From assembly GCA_964573155.1 (NCBI GenBank), contig CAZNIN010000027.1, forward strand, positions 1 through 7,316: a stretch of DNA of 7,316 nucleotides, read 5' to 3'. A model generated the notes under the pieces. The model saw only the letters and a list, made by a program, of their open reading frames with translations. It was not told where the DNA came from and ran no database searches. Origin of the DNA: JAGQNK01 sp964573155. GTDB taxonomy: Bacteria > Patescibacteriota > Saccharimonadia > Saccharimonadales > JAGQNK01. Shown here one piece after another: positions 5,970-7,316 of the stretch. Made by a program: the position numbers and the translations under genes. Numbering within the stretch: position 1 is the stretch's first letter; each line of letters opens with the position of its first letter.

Positions 5970-6409
5970 TGAAGACTTTTAGCGCAAAGCCATCTGACGT
6001 AACCCGTAAATGGTACGTTATAGACGCGGCAGAAGCACCAGTTGGGCGCATTGCAACAGTTGCTGCGAGTCTGCTTACTGGCAAGGGCAAGCCGAGCTTC
6101 ACTAAGCACATTGACACTGGCGACTATGTAGTCATTGTAAATGCTGATAACCTGGTTGTTACCGGTAACAAGATGGAAGGCAAAAAATACTATCGTCACA
6201 GTGGCTTTCCAGGAGGACTTAGCGAGACCAAGCTTCGTCACCAGATGGACAAGGACTCACGACATGTCATCGAACACGCTATTCGCGGCATGCTTCCTGT
6301 TAACAAACTTCGTGCCGATCGTCTAGCACGGCTTAAAGTATACGCCGGAGCAGAGCATAACCATGAAGCACAGAAACCAGAGAAATTTAACGTAGGAGGC
6401 GACAAATAA
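5969..6409 (+). CDS. rplM: 50S ribosomal protein L13
   Basis: L13 (uL13) is an early-assembling 23S rRNA binding protein. The 146-residue product shows the expected WYVIDAAEAPVGRIATVAA (15-33), GDYVVIVNADNLVVTGNK (51-68), KKYYRHSGFPGG (72-83), the HAIRGMLPVNKL helix region (103-114) and LKVYAGAEHNHEAQKP (122-137). E. coli L13 is 142 residues. Both ends overlap neighbours by one base in TAATG: with rplQ at 5967-5971 and rpsI at 6407-6411. The rplM-rpsI pair is a conserved unit across bacteria. Here it is fused to the alpha operon, as in many Gram-positives, whereas in E. coli it stands alone. Confidence 0.98.
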   Translation: MKTFSAKPSDVTRKWYVIDAAEAPVGRIATVAASLLTGKGKPSFTKHIDTGDYVVIVNADNLVVTGNKMEGKKYYRHSGFPGGLSETKLRHQMDKDSRHVIEHAIRGMLPVNKLRADRLARLKVYAGAEHNHEAQKPEKFNVGGDK

Positions 6410-6810
6410 TGGCAGACGCACACTACCATTACGCACTCGGTCGTCGCAAAAGTTCGACAGCACGGGTACGTCTTCAGAATGGCAAAGGCAATATCGCTGT
6501 TAACGGCAAGCCGGCTGCGGAGTATTTTTCAGGCAGCAAGTCAATTCTGAATGAGCTCGTACGACCATTTGCGGTGCTCGAACTGGAAGCCAACAAGTAC
6601 GACATCAGTGCTGTTGTCAGCGGCGGCGGCCATGCCGGGCAGGCTGACGCTATCAGACTTGGTATCGCCAAAGCTTTGTCGATCATGAACGAAGACCTCA
6701 AAGGTACGCTTCGTCGTGCAGACTTGCTTGGACGTGATCCGCGCGAGAAAGAACGCAAGAAGTTCGGTCTCAAGGGCGCACGTAAGCAACGTCAGTTTAC
6801 TAAGCGTTAA
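6409..6810 (+). CDS. rpsI: 30S ribosomal protein S9
   Basis: S9 (uS9) is in the 30S head, and its C-terminal tail contacts the anticodon stem of P-site tRNA. The 133-residue product begins with the conserved YALGRRKSSTARVRL (8-22). It has the family signature GGGHAGQADAIRLGIAKAL (72-90) and ends RKQRQFTKR, keeping the terminal Lys-Arg that touches the tRNA. The residue before it is Thr rather than the common Ser. AGGAGG at 6394-6399 is nine bases before the ATG and lies in rplM. It is the last gene of the operon, and an intrinsic terminator starts 16 bases after its stop. Confidence 0.98.
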   Translation: MADAHYHYALGRRKSSTARVRLQNGKGNIAVNGKPAAEYFSGSKSILNELVRPFAVLELEANKYDISAVVSGGGHAGQADAIRLGIAKALSIMNEDLKGTLRRADLLGRDPREKERKKFGLKGARKQRQFTKR

Positions 6811-6825
6811 TATAATACCGCTAAT

Positions 6826-6856
6826 AAAAAGGACATACATAGGGATGTCCTTTTTT
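6826..6856 (+). terminator. intrinsic terminator of the ribosomal operon
   Basis: AAAAAGGACAT (6826-6836) pairs perfectly with ATGTCCTTTTT (6845-6855) around the 8-base loop ACATAGGG. The GC part is followed by six T's (6851-6856). It closes the transcription unit that ends with rpsI. The A-run on the left means it could also act on the other strand, but no gene is seen there. Confidence 0.9.
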
Positions 6857-6863
6857 ATTTGAC

Positions 6864-6892
6864 TTGACAAAGTTCCGACTTGGGCGTAGTGT
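6864..6892 (+). promoter_or_regulatory. promoter for the small unit after rpsI
   Basis: A perfect TTGACA (6864-6869) is followed 17 bases later by TAGTGT (6887-6892), which has T, A and T at the three most conserved -10 positions. The predicted start is near 6899, only about three bases before the ATG at 6902, so any message would be practically leaderless. The -10 is the weaker element. Confidence 0.6.
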
Positions 6893-6901
6893 CAAATAGT
6901 T

Positions 6902-6985
6902 ATGAATAAAGTAAAAGCATTTTTTGCGTATTGGTTTACCGGCCACAAGCTGGCGGTTGTTCCTGTGCGCATTCGTAACAAGTAA
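6902..6985 (+). CDS. 27-residue small ORF, possible leader peptide
   Basis: I do not recognise this peptide. It starts MNKVKAFFAYWF and ends VVPVRIRNK. It is basic, with an aromatic run FFAYWF at residues 7-12 (five aromatics in six codons). There is no Shine-Dalgarno sequence. The ATG is within a few bases of the predicted transcript start, so it would need leaderless initiation. It lies alone between a promoter and an intrinsic terminator. Codons 17-19 (CTG GCG GTT, 6950-6958) are exactly complementary to the left arm of that terminator. This makes a regulatory leader peptide more likely than a structural protein. A small functional protein or a non-coding RNA with a chance ORF remain possible. 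Confidence 0.5.
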   Translation: MNKVKAFFAYWFTGHKLAVVPVRIRNK

Positions 6986-7034
6986 ACTTACATTAACGTA
7001 TAGAACAATCAAACCGCCAGAAATGGCGGTTTTT
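6938..7034 (+). promoter_or_regulatory. candidate translational attenuator
   Basis: Four segments can pair in alternative ways. Segment 1 (6938-6945) pairs with segment 2 (6951-6957) in seven pairs with one bulged G (6941) and a five-base loop. Segment 2 (6950-6958, CTGGCGGTT) pairs perfectly over nine bases with segment 3 (7012-7020, AACCGCCAG). Segment 3 (7011-7019) pairs with segment 4 (7024-7032) to form the terminator. The helices 1:2, 2:3 and 3:4 exclude one another in the pattern of leader-peptide attenuators. The aromatic codons 7-12 end just before segment 1, so a ribosome stalled there would cover segment 1, favour 2:3 and allow readthrough. This mechanism is inferred, not shown. 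Confidence 0.45.
7011..7034 (+). terminator. intrinsic terminator with GAAA tetraloop
   Basis: AAACCGCCA (7011-7019) and TGGCGGTTT (7024-7032) form a perfect nine-pair stem closed by a GAAA loop, a stable GNRA type. Five T's end the element (7030-7034). It stands between the 27-codon ORF and the 56-codon ORF, so it would block transcription into the latter unless bypassed. Confidence 0.88.
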
Positions 7035-7059
7035 ATATTGTTTTACAAAGGAGTCAGAG

Positions 7060-7230
7060 ATGGAGTTACCAAGAAATAATACAGAAATAGATGCAGCAGT
7101 GCCTGATATAGCAGGTAGGGATATCTTGCCGCCAGCAATCGACGCGGAGGACGGAGTAGGTCCCGCGGAAGCCATGAAAGGCCCGCGCCTGCATCGACTG
7201 CCGTTCGATCTACTAAGAGTCGATATATAG
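7060..7230 (+). CDS. 56-residue hypothetical protein
   Basis: I do not recognise this protein. AAAGGAG at 7047-7053 is an excellent ribosome binding site six bases from the ATG, and the ORF closes with TAG. The first two thirds are acidic, rich in Asp, Pro, Ala and Ile (for example IDAAVPDIAGRDILPPAIDA at 10-29), and look disordered. The last part, KGPRLHRLPFDLLRVDI (40-56), is more basic and hydrophobic. No signal peptide, membrane helix or cysteine is seen. Its nearest clear promoter is the one at 6864, upstream of an intrinsic terminator. A TATATT at 7034-7039 lacks a partner -35. It precedes another gene by 31 bases and probably shares its transcript. Confidence 0.6.
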   Translation: MELPRNNTEIDAAVPDIAGRDILPPAIDAEDGVGPAEAMKGPRLHRLPFDLLRVDI

Positions 7231-7261
7231 AATTAACCAATAACAGAGAAAGGAAGTATTG

Positions 7262-7316
7262 ATGTCGACAGAAACTAACCAACCAGCAGCAATTACAGGA
7301 CTCATGGCGCAACTGC
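7262..7316 (+). CDS. 5' end of an unidentified gene, cut by the window end
   Basis: An ATG at 7262 has AAAGGAAG (7249-7256) five bases upstream and opens a frame that stays open for 18 codons to the window end. The visible product starts MSTETNQPAAITGLMAQL, a polar N-terminus followed by the beginning of a likely helix. This is too little to assign a family. It is probably co-transcribed with the 56-codon ORF, and it may be the real target of any attenuation at 6938-7034. Confidence 0.6.
   Translation, partial: MSTETNQPAAITGLMAQL

Noticed and set aside
6811..6816. Perfect TATAAT directly after the rpsI stop
   Set aside because: There is no -35 at a suitable distance (AACGTC at 6788-6793), and a transcript from it would run straight into the terminator at 6826.
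6968..6976. Arg-Ile-Arg in the small ORF as a macrolide-arrest (+X+) motif
   Set aside because: A ribosome stalled there would partly cover segment 2 and favour the terminator, which does not fit drug induction, and no resistance gene is visible downstream.
7034..7039. TATATT as a promoter for the 56-codon ORF
   Set aside because: It overlaps the terminator T-run, and the matching upstream position (AAACCG at 7011-7016) has no similarity to a -35.
1..7316. Alternative genetic code, CRISPR arrays, insertion sequences, tRNA or rRNA genes
   Set aside because: All the recognised genes read through without internal TGA and end at normal stops. No regularly spaced repeats, transposase ORFs, or tRNA/rRNA signatures are seen.

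Overview
The window is a ribosomal-protein/secretion/transcription gene cluster (the distal spc operon joined to the alpha operon and to rplM-rpsI), all on the + strand, followed by a short accessory stretch. The proteins are standard bacterial ones in the standard genetic code. Three traits suggest a Candidate Phyla Radiation bacterium, most likely Saccharibacteria (TM7), but this is inference: no L30 gene (rpmD) between rpsE and rplO, no adk or map between secY and infA, and cysteine-free forms of L36 and S4.

Layout. 1-28 is the 3' end of rplR (L18). 30-1048 holds rpsE and rplO, tightly packed. 1049-1153 carries a stem-loop terminator whose loop contains a probable promoter for secY (1154-2650). 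A second promoter at 2676-2704 drives infA (2724-2945), then rpmJ, rpsM, rpsK, rpsD, rpoA, rplQ, rplM and rpsI, ending at 6810 with an intrinsic terminator (6826-6856). rpmJ is only 38 codons and lies between infA and rpsM. Three junctions (rpsE/rplO, rplQ/rplM, rplM/rpsI) share a TAATG stop-start overlap, with the Shine-Dalgarno sequence in the last codons of the upstream gene.

Beyond the operon, 6864-7034 looks like a small independent transcription unit: a promoter, a 27-codon ORF with an aromatic cluster (FFAYWF) that starts almost at the predicted transcript 5' end, and a strong GAAA-loop terminator. The left arm of that terminator (7012-7020) is also perfectly complementary to 6950-6958 inside the ORF, and 6951-6957 can pair with 6938-6945. 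This gives a 1:2 / 2:3 / 3:4 set of alternative helices like those of classical leader-peptide attenuators. Downstream lie an unrecognised 56-codon ORF (7060-7230) and the first 18 codons of another gene (7262 to the window end), both with good Shine-Dalgarno sites.

Together the main genes supply ribosome assembly (S5, L15, L36, S13, S11, S4, L17, L13, S9), initiation (IF-1), membrane protein insertion and export (SecY), and the RNA polymerase alpha subunit. The possible attenuator is the most unusual part of the window. It rests on reading the sequence alone.
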